Source: Amoebophrya sp. A120 (lineage: Eukaryota > Sar > Dinophyceae > Syndiniales > Amoebophryaceae). Taken from it: 64,000 bases of DNA. A model generated the notes under the pieces. It searched no databases. It was not told where the DNA came from and saw nothing but the letters and a program-made list of their open reading frames with translations. Both the position numbers and the translations under genes were made by a program. Below, piece after piece: positions 9,393 to 18,615 of the stretch; positions within the stretch are counted from its first letter, which is position 1; each line of letters starts with the position of its first letter. The stretch is taken from contig CAJINV010000003.1 of assembly GCA_905178155.1 (NCBI GenBank), forward strand, positions 3,649,378 to 3,713,377, given 5' to 3'.

Positions 9393-11405
9393 TCAAAATC
9401 TTGCTTGTGCGATTTTCATCAGATTTTCTTCATCCCTTGCAATACTTGCTAGGGAAACACGAAGCTCCTGCATGCCTATGTTTTCCAGCGCCGAAACAGC
9501 GTGGATGTACGGATGAATCACTTGCTGCGTTGCGTCGTCTTTCCCGCTTCCATCCGCATGCACCTGTTGGGCGAGGTTCAGCATCTGCTCCATGCAGTTG
9601 TGCAGCTTCCATGGATTGCTTTTATCACACTTGGTCAGCACGATCTGGATCGGGATCTGGTGATTCAAACACATGTCCCAGAGCTTCTCGTCGCGATCCG
9701 TAAAGCCCAGATTCACATCGATCAGGCTGACAATGCGCTTCAGCCGCTCGACCGGCTTTGTCACTTCCAGGTAAGCATCCATCATGAGCTCCCAATCCCG
9801 CAGGAAATGCTTCCCCGCCTTTCCCGCGAACCCGTACCCAGGCAGGTCGATCAGCATGAGCCGGCCGCCGATCTCGAAGCGAAACAGTTGCCTTGTGCGC
9901 CCCGCCGTGCGGGACACGGGAGCGAACGACGGTGCATTAAAGAGCTGCCGCCCCCGCACCTGCCTCTGTCGCTCCCTCTGTTGCTCTACGAGGTTTCCGT
10001 CCGTGGAGTTTAAACTGTAGGGCAAGGCGCTCTTTCCGTCGACGGACTGGAGCTCGTTCTGTTCGTCCTGCAATCCTGCAACTTTCCCGCGACTACGGTC
10101 ATGCGGGTGCACACCGGTGCCGCCGGTCTGTGCCTCCAGTTTATCTTGCCGACGTTTGGCTCGCCACTCCGCCTTCGAGAGCCAATTCCCCGTGTTTGGC
10201 TCGCGCAAGCCACTGAAAGTCACTTCGTTGCTGTCGAGGGTCAGCTTGTTAGAAGGGTCGTCGCTCAACTTTCGGGCCGCCTTGTCGATCCGCCCCTCGC
10301 GCAGCATAAATTGATGGACCTTCTTCGTGAAAGCGCGGTCCTCCGTGTGGTCAATCTTCACGAGTGATGCCTTTTTCTTTGCCAGATTCTCGGGTGACAA
10401 CTGCTTGCCCAGCTGCTTGTGGTCAATCTTCGGTTTGGTCCCGGTCTCGCGCGCCGCCCGGAGAGTACGCCGCTTGGCCTTCACCAGGTTCAGCTCGCGG
10501 CAATAAGCCTTTACGTTGTCTGCCAAAATGCGGCTTGTGGTGCCGACCGTCTCACGCTTTAGCACCTTGTTCGTGTCGATAATGCGCTGCTTCAGCGTTT
10601 CCTCCATCGCCCGCTTGCCGCGATCACGACACAGCTTGCTCTGCAGCGCCCATCCTGGCGCCTTCACTCCCTGTCGCACGAGCTTGCCGTAATGGCTCCG
10701 GGCCCGCCGCGTTTCTGCGGTCTTTATGATCTTCATGTGCTGCTTCCACTGGACCTGTTGCTGGCTCCGTTGCAGCCGGGGGCGCGACCGGGACAAAATA
10801 GAAAAGGCCCGGACAGCAGGTTTCAACATCTGCAGGATGTTGTTCTCGGCACCAGCCACACCGCCAGGTCGTCGTCCACTCGACGTCCCCTCATGGCCGC
10901 TAGACGTAGATTTTTCAAGTAGAACAGTACGACCTGCTGCTCCACCTACTGCGCTTGTTCTCTTTCTACACGCGCCACCGCCCCCGCCCCCGGGGACAGT
11001 CATGGTGATCCGCCCGTCGGCGTCCTCGTGTCCGAGCGGAAAGACAGGCTCAAACCGGCCTCGAGCGAGGTTGGCGCGATCCCTCGTCTCGTGCAACCTG
11101 TTTACGTCCACCCGGTTCAGGTTGTGCTGGCTCAGCAGGGCGTTCACCAGAGTGCTCTTCCCCACGTTGCTTTGCCCCATAAACGCGACGTGCGGTGAAC
11201 ACGTCCCACTGCCGGCGTCCAGAATTTTCTCCATCGTGTCCTTCACAAGTACCGGGTGACCACGGATATCCAGGTTCCACAGCACCTTCGCATACTCCAA
11301 ACAACCGAGCTCGGCCACTGAAATTACCTCGCTGGGCCGAAAAAGGTGCACAACCGGACGTGCCAGCACGGGCTTCGGAGAAAGCAAATTCATCACAACT
11401 TCCAC
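9393..11405 (-). CDS. EngB/YihA-type GTPase (GTPBP8-like) with ~400-aa insertion
   Basis: GTPase of the EngB family; bacterial and organellar members assist large-ribosomal-subunit assembly, so a mitochondrial (or plastid-relict) role is the default inference. G1 is GQSNVGKS (residues 77-84). The switch I/G2 region SRTAGRTRQLFRFEI is followed by G3 DLPGYG (520-525), G4 TKCDK (591-595) and G5 SAL (about 639). In bacterial EngB the distance from G1 to G3 is about 40 residues; here it is about 435. The insertion lies between G1 and switch I, is Arg/Lys/Ser-rich, and includes a Gly-rich run near 10985. It shows no intron-like boundaries: GT and AG candidates exist, but the frame stays open throughout. 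The N-terminus is not an obvious presequence. All catalytic motifs are intact. Confidence 0.88.
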   Translation of the reverse strand: MEVVMNLLSPKPVLARPVVHLFRPSEVISVAELGCLEYAKVLWNLDIRGHPVLVKDTMEKILDAGSGTCSPHVAFMGQSNVGKSTLVNALLSQHNLNRVDVNRLHETRDRANLARGRFEPVFPLGHEDADGRITMTVPGGGGGGACRKRTSAVGGAAGRTVLLEKSTSSGHEGTSSGRRPGGVAGAENNILQMLKPAVRAFSILSRSRPRLQRSQQQVQWKQHMKIIKTAETRRARSHYGKLVRQGVKAPGWALQSKLCRDRGKRAMEETLKQRIIDTNKVLKRETVGTTSRILADNVKAYCRELNLVKAKRRTLRAARETGTKPKIDHKQLGKQLSPENLAKKKASLVKIDHTEDRAFTKKVHQFMLREGRIDKAARKLSDDPSNKLTLDSNEVTFSGLREPNTGNWLSKAEWRAKRRQDKLEAQTGGTGVHPHDRSRGKVAGLQDEQNELQSVDGKSALPYSLNSTDGNLVEQQRERQRQVRGRQLFNAPSFAPVSRTAGRTRQLFRFEIGGRLMLIDLPGYGFAGKAGKHFLRDWELMMDAYLEVTKPVERLKRIVSLIDVNLGFTDRDEKLWDMCLNHQIPIQIVLTKCDKSNPWKLHNCMEQMLNLAQQVHADGSGKDDATQQVIHPYIHAVSALENIGMQELRVSLASIARDEENLMKIAQARF

Positions 11406-12253
11406 TTCTCGACATAGTATCTTCTTGCTGGTTCTTCATCCCCAGTAACGGTAATCCTTTTATATCACGGATGAAGTGAACAAATCACGGTGTACACATA
11501 ACTATCCAGCGCCTCGCCGCGTTGTCCGCTTAGTGTAACGCGTATCTTGCGACATTGGCAAACACAAAGTGAAAAAGCCTTCTCGACCATATAATACCAC
11601 CTGATCAACCATGCCGAAGATCAAGATCTTCATCAAATCGTGATCGTATTGCTTCCAAAGGTGATGACGTCCAACGCGGCCGATAGACAGAGACGACAAA
11701 ACCACCCACCATGAGATACTACAGCGAACGTGATTTCTGACTGAAAACGTTTCAATAGTCTGGCGCAAGCTAAGTTAGTACCTTTCAGGGCACAGACATG
11801 TTCGAGTTCGCGCCGGTCACGGCAACATAAATGCTTAGCCAATCGGCCATCTTTCATGAAGCTCCCCTTGAGAAGCCGTTGGGCATTTAACAAAATCTCA
11901 CTCGAATCGAGATGAACGAGAAGTAGAAGTTGTCATTCTACATTACTTAAGGAAACTTTCACTTTGTATCTCCGGCGTGTAGGAGAATTGTAGGACTTAA
12001 GATGGTGCACGAACCCGCCTGCGTGAGCGAGATACAAAACCAAAAAAAAAAATAGGACGTAGTACGATATCAAGTACCCCGATAATTTACCTCTGGTGTG
12101 CGAGTATTATTCCTAGCTTGTGACAGTCAATGAATGCATTTGAGCAAAAGTTGTCATGGAAAAAGACACACTTCTCTAAAAACCAAAAGCACGAGCTATC
12201 GATCGAATATAAGAAAGAAGTAGTGACAAAATCCAGCACTTACACTGCTGCCT
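11406..12253. other. Intergenic region
   Basis: About 850 bp, AT-richer than genes, with an A-tract near 12043. Two short minus-strand frames (11502-11768 and 11633-11893) have no domain signal. I see nothing else supportable. Confidence 0.45.
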
Positions 12254-12655
12254 TCACTCTTCAGCAGGGAGACATTGGGGCTCGTCCAATTTTGGAAGCA
12301 GAATCTCTGTTAAGTTGTAGCGGATATAGTAGGCAGCATGGAATGGCTCACCGAGCACGACAGCGACACTAGAACCCAATTCTTCCGTCCGAAAACCAAT
12401 GAGCGTCTCCTGAACAACTATACGACTAATCATGTCGTGAGACGGATAAACGGCGTCACCGTAGCCTGGTAATTTCGCGCCGGGAGTCTTGCAGTAGTCC
12501 CGCGGGCTTATGACGTACCAGTAGGGCATGCCGGGTGTCTCCTCGAAGTCAACATTTGCAGCGAGTTGGCCCGATGTCAGTAGAAAACACCACCACACCA
12601 CACCCATGCAACGAAGTCTCATGCTTCCCCCGATTTGCTGCATTTCTGTACGCAA
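12254..12655 (-). CDS. Small secreted protein, possibly partial
   Basis: The 133-aa frame contains an internal Met at about 12622 that starts a good signal peptide: MRLRCMGVVWWCFLLTSG followed by QLAANVDF. The mature part is Pro/Tyr-rich (TPGMPYWYVISPRDYCKT) with one N-glycosylation sequon (NLT) and two cysteines. I do not recognise the family. A GTAAGT just beyond the stop (near 12240) could be an unused donor, or could mean that the true 3' end is spliced. The signal peptide makes it unlikely to be an exon of the neighbouring 517-aa gene. Confidence 0.5.
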   Translation of the reverse strand: MRTEMQQIGGSMRLRCMGVVWWCFLLTSGQLAANVDFEETPGMPYWYVISPRDYCKTPGAKLPGYGDAVYPSHDMISRIVVQETLIGFRTEELGSSVAVVLGEPFHAAYYIRYNLTEILLPKLDEPQCLPAEE

Positions 12656-12723
12656 CTGGTCATGTCATGTGGTAGGGGGGCACTCGCACCTTCATCCATT
12701 GTTCTCTCTGCGTACTGCCAAAT

Positions 12724-14277
12724 CTACACAAGTGTACTACCTCCCTGCTTCACTTTCCTGCGAAACAGACTTATACGTACGGATGTCGAGTGAAAAATCG
12801 TATTGCGTGTGCCACTTGAAGACTTCAGGTGTAAGGTGGTGTGAGGGCTTCTTATTTTGATATCTTCGCCTATCTCTACAGCTACACCTATGCTAGGGCC
12901 TTGGAAGCAGTCTCTTGATGCTGCCGTTGCAAGCCAAAAAGACTCTACAAATTGATGCCACACGGGCCGTGCGAGTCGTATTGTGGGCGAGCCCGAATCT
13001 AGAATCCCCTTCATCCCATCGAGGAGGGGATCGAAGAACCTGGCATAAGCTCCAAATGACGTGATCCTGTCCGTGACTGACCCGCTCTGAAAGATTGCGA
13101 CGGAACGAAGATCCACTGTCATGTAAATTTCGTCGTTTTTAAAGCGCTCAAGCGTGGAAGGGAAGCGAAGCAAGAACCGGGCAGGCGCCGGCGCGTGCAC
13201 GACAACCAGCTTCGACGACCTACGGACACCTCTCCTGTGAGGACCACCAAGCAACGGATGCCGCTGTCTGTTCTCGACTGTGCTGTCTTCGGCCCCCGAC
13301 GAGAACGCGCAACCGCAGGCCGCGAGGGGTCTCTCGGAGTCGTCTGCGTCGTTTTCAACAACTACGTCATGATGGTAGACATAATTCACTACACCAGGAT
13401 GTCGAGCGCAATCATCTTGAGAAAACCCATCTGCCACTCGAAGCACCTTCTCTCTGAAAACGTCGGGTGTCTTACGCCGCCACACAGCTTCAGGCCCCCA
13501 CAGTTGGTGTAGTACCTGCCGCTCGTAGTTGTTCTGCATCATTTCCTCGGTCGTTGGCCAATGGGAACTACGGTGAGGTTCTTGGATATCGTCCCACGCA
13601 TTCGCATTCCAGAAGACCTTTCCTCTTCCATTCTTGGAAAAAGTCGCCCGGTCGAGTTTGTGGTCCAGAAACTGTGGAGTGGCTTGATGGTCCTGAGCGT
13701 GGTCCCCAGATGAACCACGCTTGGGACGAGTGGCAGGTGATTTCGCCGAAGCCGGGGACGCTTTGGAGGCACCACGCGCGCCGCCCCCGCCCACCGGCGG
13801 GATTTTCATCGGTGATCCATCGGACTCAGGTCGGTGTACGGTACCAGGCGGGGGGAGAAGCTCAACCGTGCCGTTTGTCGGAAGGGGGTGTAGGGGTTCT
13901 CCGTCGTGTGGTGTAGTAGGAGCCTGCGGCTCAGCAGTCGTGCGCCCAGGTAGTACTTCGGGCGGACCGCGTTCGGGAGTACCCGACGAGGCTGCACCTC
14001 CCGCCCCTGGAAAAAATGCCGAAAGGTGCGCCGCTTCGGTTGTTGTGGTGGTTGTAGTAGTGGTGGTCTTGTCTTGCGCTGCAGAGGCAAGAGTTATGAA
14101 TTTGCAAAAAGTCGATATTTCTCGGAGGTGAAGCTGCTCCCGCACATAATGTCTAAACCTTCTCGAAACGCAGGCCAGTATCGTATAGCGACTTTCAACT
14201 ACAAACCATGCAAACACATCATGACTAGTAGCCCTAAGACCAGCTGTGTCACGTGAAAATGATGAACCGCCCATCAT
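12724..14277 (-). CDS. Hypothetical protein with low-complexity middle, 517 aa
   Basis: Single exon. The N-terminal 60 residues (VVESRYTILACVSRRFRHYV) are followed by a ten-residue Thr run encoded by ACC/ACT repeats. Next comes a Pro/Gly/Ser-rich region and a more globular second half containing VFWNANAWDDIQEPHRSSHW, LHQLWGPEAVWRRKTPDVF and FDPLLDGMKGILDSGSPTIR. No transmembrane segment, signal peptide or named domain is recognisable. The last ~30 residues look less constrained and may read through a donor. Confidence 0.55.
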   Translation of the reverse strand: MMGGSSFSRDTAGLRATSHDVFAWFVVESRYTILACVSRRFRHYVREQLHLREISTFCKFITLASAAQDKTTTTTTTTTTEAAHLSAFFPGAGGAASSGTPERGPPEVLPGRTTAEPQAPTTPHDGEPLHPLPTNGTVELLPPPGTVHRPESDGSPMKIPPVGGGGARGASKASPASAKSPATRPKRGSSGDHAQDHQATPQFLDHKLDRATFSKNGRGKVFWNANAWDDIQEPHRSSHWPTTEEMMQNNYERQVLHQLWGPEAVWRRKTPDVFREKVLRVADGFSQDDCARHPGVVNYVYHHDVVVENDADDSERPLAACGCAFSSGAEDSTVENRQRHPLLGGPHRRGVRRSSKLVVVHAPAPARFLLRFPSTLERFKNDEIYMTVDLRSVAIFQSGSVTDRITSFGAYARFFDPLLDGMKGILDSGSPTIRLARPVWHQFVESFWLATAASRDCFQGPSIGVAVEIGEDIKIRSPHTTLHLKSSSGTRNTIFHSTSVRISLFRRKVKQGGSTLV

Positions 14278-14381
14278 ACTTACACAGCTTCATCATCATC
14301 CAGCAAAAAGAAAAACTGAATGTATACAACTACAGCTGCAGAAATGAATCATTCTCCATCTAGATGAATCAACGCACCGGC

Positions 14382-14954
14382 TTAGGCTGTAGCTTTACCA
14401 CCAGCGAGAAATAAGAACTCCTCCTCCGCCCTCCTACTGATGCAGCACCAGGCAGACGTCCCAACGATCGTGATGAGCAAGAGAGTACCCAAAATGATCA
14501 GGGTCACTGCGACGGGGTTCTGGCAGAGCTTGCGACAGCTGAATTCCGAGGCCGCGAATCGCTCGCTGCGTATGTCCTTGTTGTAATCTGTTGGGTAGTC
14601 GTACTCCTCCGACTGAGATGCTGGCGCACTAGCGGTACTATTACCTGGTGACGTGACGCTGTCCTTTGCAACCCGACCGGAGGACGTCGGATGTTGGCGC
14701 CGATCGAAGTTGCCGCTCGAGAGGGCCAGTGGCCCACTCGGGGGCCCCCGTTTGCTGTTCTCCCGCGGGCCGGAGCCAGATACTAGCGGTGGTGGATCAG
14801 ACCGGCGAGGGCCGACGTCATCTACTTCTTCTTCTTGTTGGACAACCGCTATTTTGCGGAAGGGATTGTCCCGATCCAGCAACATTTCTGTCTCGCTCGT
14901 CCTCGGGCGAGGAATCTCCGGGAAACTCCCGGAGTTGCCCTCGTCCTCCTGCAT
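14382..14954 (-). CDS. Single-pass membrane protein, 190 aa
   Basis: The N-terminal 145 residues are acidic, Ser/Pro-rich and apparently disordered (MQEDEGNSGSFPEIPRPRT). One hydrophobic helix follows, VAVTLIILGTLLLITIVGTS (about residues 148-168), then WCCISRR and a short cytosolic or lumenal tail. There is no signal peptide, so a type II or tail-anchored-like topology is possible. The family is not recognised. It lies about 100 bp upstream of the 517-aa gene in the same direction. Confidence 0.55.
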   Translation of the reverse strand: MQEDEGNSGSFPEIPRPRTSETEMLLDRDNPFRKIAVVQQEEEVDDVGPRRSDPPPLVSGSGPRENSKRGPPSGPLALSSGNFDRRQHPTSSGRVAKDSVTSPGNSTASAPASQSEEYDYPTDYNKDIRSERFAASEFSCRKLCQNPVAVTLIILGTLLLITIVGTSAWCCISRRAEEEFLFLAGGKATA

Positions 14955-16574
14955 CTTGATCTACTTCAATATTAAAGGACCCAATCGTATTGCCATTTTG
15001 ATTTGGCCCGCAAAAGGTGATTTAACTTTGAACATTCTGATAAATATATCATCCTTCGCACCGGTGAACCATCTGGTGTGCTCGCCCGTACTGGCCACCA
15101 CAAAAATCTTGCAAAAAATCTACGTACATGTACCTACTCGTCATGTGAAACGACGTGGCAAGAAATGGGGCAACCTGAAAATAGAAAAAATGTTTCCGTA
15201 GAAATGCGCTAAACGGAACCAGTATACACACGTCCAATTTGCGGTGTCCTCCATGTCGTACGGTTTTTCCCATACCAAGAATTTTCTTGCGATTCTTGCG
15301 GTTACCTTGTAGGCAACGGATACTCTATTACCGACAACCGGGACCGACGGCGCGATGCTACTTACATTCACTTTCATTTTAGAGCAATCAGCTGATGTTC
15401 TCATACCGATGCGGACAGCCTCAGCCCCGGAACAGACGGCGCGCAGTAATAAAAAAACTCAACTGATGACAGAATCAGGAAAAAACACCGAGTCCGACTC
15501 CGTTTTTTGACAAAAATACAGCAACCGAAACCGACTTAACTGTGCAGACCATGGCGGCCTCGTTGAGGTCTTCATGCAGTGTTGTACCTTTTGCTGCGAT
15601 TCGTCGCGAACACATCTCTGCCATTCAGAACCAGACAGAGCAAACGGCAGACATTCATCTTCACAGCTGCACGATTATACCTCCTCTTTTTCTTCTTGTC
15701 GTCGTTATGTTTCTTTTCAGAAGGGATCTAATACGATCCTGAAGAATTGTTCTTGTCCACCTTGTCCTTGTGCGTAAGAAATAAAAAAATATGCGAGCTC
15801 GCCTTCAGCTCCGCTTTCGAAGCTTGCGCTGTTTTCCCACACTCAACACAAATGAGCACGCCAATTATTGCACGGGGAGATTTTCTTCTGCCAAAGAACG
15901 AATCCCGAAGGGGACTCCTCTGCTCGTCAATTTTGGAGTTAGAAGTCCTAATGGCGCTGAGAGGTTCTCGATGTCTCCCGCTTTACAGTCGCCTCAAATA
16001 AGTAGAAGAAGATTTGTCGTCAATAGTACATAGAAAAAGGTAAAGCCAGAAGTTGTCGCTGCGTGTGCGTCAATAACCAAAATGTAGAAAATGCAACGAC
16101 TACTCCTGTGTGTTAGGTTTTGCTTCGAAGATTTTAGTCTTCCCAAAGTTACATAGATTGGAGCCGAACTTCTGCGTAGAAAATTTATTACATAGCGAAT
16201 AGTGGAACAGCGCAAGACCGCCGCTGCTCGTACATAGGGTTTTAAAATAGCGTTGATAATCAAATACATGCTTCGACTTTTAGATGATGTGTGTCTACCT
16301 TTACTTTTTAGCCATGAAGATCTCTTTAAAAAATACTACGAGAGAATGCTCCCCACTGAAGATGACCTGAATCAGTAAATTTCTTTTTGATTGTTGCGCG
16401 CCTGCCATACATGGGCGAACGCAACGGACGGTTTTGCACCTTTAGATCGCAGAGACGTTGTTTTTACAAAGGCAAAGGAACTTCCAGGATCAGTGAGTTG
16501 AGATCCTAGGCTCGACGTCGGAACAACTCTTGCGAGGATGACGAAATGCGCTAGAGATTGCTTCTAGTTTTGTG
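14955..16574. other. Long intergenic region
   Basis: About 1.6 kb without a supportable gene. Several 60-90-residue open frames occur on both strands (for example 15141-15404 minus, 15747-16001 plus, 15994-16269 minus), but none shows a domain, low stop density over a long span, or splice-consistent partners. The sequence is AT-richer than the coding parts. No inverted-repeat element or RNA gene was found. Confidence 0.4.
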
Positions 16575-18491
16575 CTATGAGGCTGCCTGCACCGCTGCCT
16601 GTAGCGGACGACGAGGAGAGGGCGACGCACTCTCGAGGGCCAAGGCGTTGAAGGGCCTTCTTTTCTGGCCCCGCCCCGGAGTGGAGGAGAGTTTGCCCAG
16701 CGGACTGTTTTCTGACTTGGAGCGCGGCCGCTTTTGGCTCTCTGGTGTAGTAGTAGTTCTAGGTGACGTGTTCGTGTCCACAAAATCGGCCGATGCCATC
16801 CCTCCTTGCACTGATTCGCCAGGATCTTGCGCGACTGTGTTTTCTTTTTTACCAGTTGTCCCTGAAGCTGAACACGCCGACCCGGCTGCCTCTTTATGCT
16901 CGTCGCTTCCGGCGCAGTATGCCAGCCGCTCACCCACGGACCTGGTTGCTCCTGTGCTTGGATGCGTATCCCTCGGAGATGCGGTGGCTCTTTCGGCTGC
17001 TGCGTCGGTTGGAGGACGTATTGCACACGAGTCGCTTTTGGAGCCGACGTCGAGATGGACATTCGTTGCCGTTAACTTCGCTGTCGTGACTTGTGCTCTA
17101 TCCTCCGAATTGTCATCAGCTTCATCACCGTCCTTACCGAGTGGAGTTCTACTCCGATCGTCGTGCTCCGCTTCTTCTCGTCCCACCGCTGCGCTGCTAG
17201 TGAAAGTTGCGCAGCTACCTTGAACAAGCAGCGGGGCCCCCGCTGCAAGTTCTTCCGGCGCAACTACAGCCGTTTCCGCGACACCAAGGGGCTCAGCGCA
17301 GCTGCAAGTGCTGACTGGAGCGACAGCAACATCGACGCCAGAGCTACTAGGCTCTCCCTCGTGGTCGTGGGCGCCTGAGCTGCTAGACCCGCAGCGAGTG
17401 CTCTCGTCCGAGACATTTGGGCCTCCCTTCTTGCTCTCCGTGTAGATGTCTGTGGCTGTGAGCTGGTTCCCGTTCGTCGCCGGTTTGGGACAAATTCCGC
17501 GCTTTCCACCTTGCAGATACGATTCGGCTTCCCGAGAACAGTGTTGAAGATCATCCCTCGTGGCCGCGGACTTTTCTGGGTTATTGTGCGACGGTTCTGG
17601 TACAGGCGCTGATGTGCACGTTTCCACATCCGCAATTGCTTCCTCAGAACTTCTATGCCGTGCCGCAGCTGCTCCAGTAGCGGATGTTGTTGATTCCTGT
17701 TGTTCACCGACACTGGAGTTTGATGTTTTTCCCTGCGTGTTTTCAGCAGCTTTCGTACTACTACTCCCTACCTCCGCTTCTTCGTCTTCGTTCGCACAGT
17801 CAACATTAGCTTGTAGTTCTTCCATACTGCCGTCGACTGTTTCCACGACCTGCTTGCCAGCATTGCATTTGTTATTGGTTTTCTTGTTCGCTTTTTGTTT
17901 TTTGTTCATCCTGCCCGTAGAAGTAATAGTTGCGCTTGCGCAACCGCTTCTACTTCGGCTATCGTGTTCGCCTCCGTCCCCGACTTCGCCCGAGGGGGCT
18001 GCATCATTTTCATCTGCCACCGCCTCGTACACGACTGGCTCCGACTGGCTGCGATTCAACACGTCTACGCCGTCGCCGGGCACTGTCACGTCTACATGAT
18101 TTTTTCCGCCCGCAGACACCTTCCTCCGGCCTTTTGGTGTGGTGGTTTTCTTGGGTGTCGTGGTCTTCTTATTTTTTCCGCCAGAACTGCTGGACGATGA
18201 CGAGCTGCTGCTACATGACGTGGCAGAAGCGGCGGAAGAGCGTCTTGATGTTGACCCGGCGGGGTGTAGAAGTTGGCCTTCTTGCTGTTGGGCGGTCATC
18301 TGCTTCTTCATCGACTGCCGATGCGCTACGGATACCTTTCCCGCGCGAGACTTGTTTTCCTCGAGCTTCGAAGGGGAAGCCACGGTAATCATGGTGGTTT
18401 CCGTCACAGACAACGTGGACAAACCCCGCGCTCCTCGCTTGTTGTCCTGTTTTTTTTTCCGGCGCAAAGATTTTTCATGGTTGCACTTCAA
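16575..18491 (-). CDS. Disordered Ser/Thr/Ala/Glu-rich protein, 638 aa
   Basis: A long single exon of strongly biased composition. A basic N-terminus (NHEKSLRRKKKQDNKRGARG) is followed by a Ser tract, then lysine/threonine repeats (KKTTTPKKTTTPKGRRK), long acidic Ser/Ala/Glu-rich stretches, and a basic end with PGRGQKRRPFNAL. This suggests a nuclear or chromatin/RNA-associated disordered protein, but that is inference only. There is no globular domain, signal peptide or membrane segment. The frame could be extended by low complexity, but its length and strand agree with the local genes. Confidence 0.6.
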   Translation of the reverse strand: MKCNHEKSLRRKKKQDNKRGARGLSTLSVTETTMITVASPSKLEENKSRAGKVSVAHRQSMKKQMTAQQQEGQLLHPAGSTSRRSSAASATSCSSSSSSSSSSGGKNKKTTTPKKTTTPKGRRKVSAGGKNHVDVTVPGDGVDVLNRSQSEPVVYEAVADENDAAPSGEVGDGGEHDSRSRSGCASATITSTGRMNKKQKANKKTNNKCNAGKQVVETVDGSMEELQANVDCANEDEEAEVGSSSTKAAENTQGKTSNSSVGEQQESTTSATGAAAARHRSSEEAIADVETCTSAPVPEPSHNNPEKSAATRDDLQHCSREAESYLQGGKRGICPKPATNGNQLTATDIYTESKKGGPNVSDESTRCGSSSSGAHDHEGEPSSSGVDVAVAPVSTCSCAEPLGVAETAVVAPEELAAGAPLLVQGSCATFTSSAAVGREEAEHDDRSRTPLGKDGDEADDNSEDRAQVTTAKLTATNVHLDVGSKSDSCAIRPPTDAAAERATASPRDTHPSTGATRSVGERLAYCAGSDEHKEAAGSACSASGTTGKKENTVAQDPGESVQGGMASADFVDTNTSPRTTTTPESQKRPRSKSENSPLGKLSSTPGRGQKRRPFNALALESASPSPRRPLQAAVQAAS

Positions 18492-18615
18492 CTTCTAGTG
18501 AGTAGATCCCCATCCCCCCCTCGAAATGAAACTACTTAAAAATGCAATAGATAAAAGATAAAGATTGAAGAAGATGATAATCATAATCATGCAATTCCTC
18601 GTGTTAGCAAATAAT

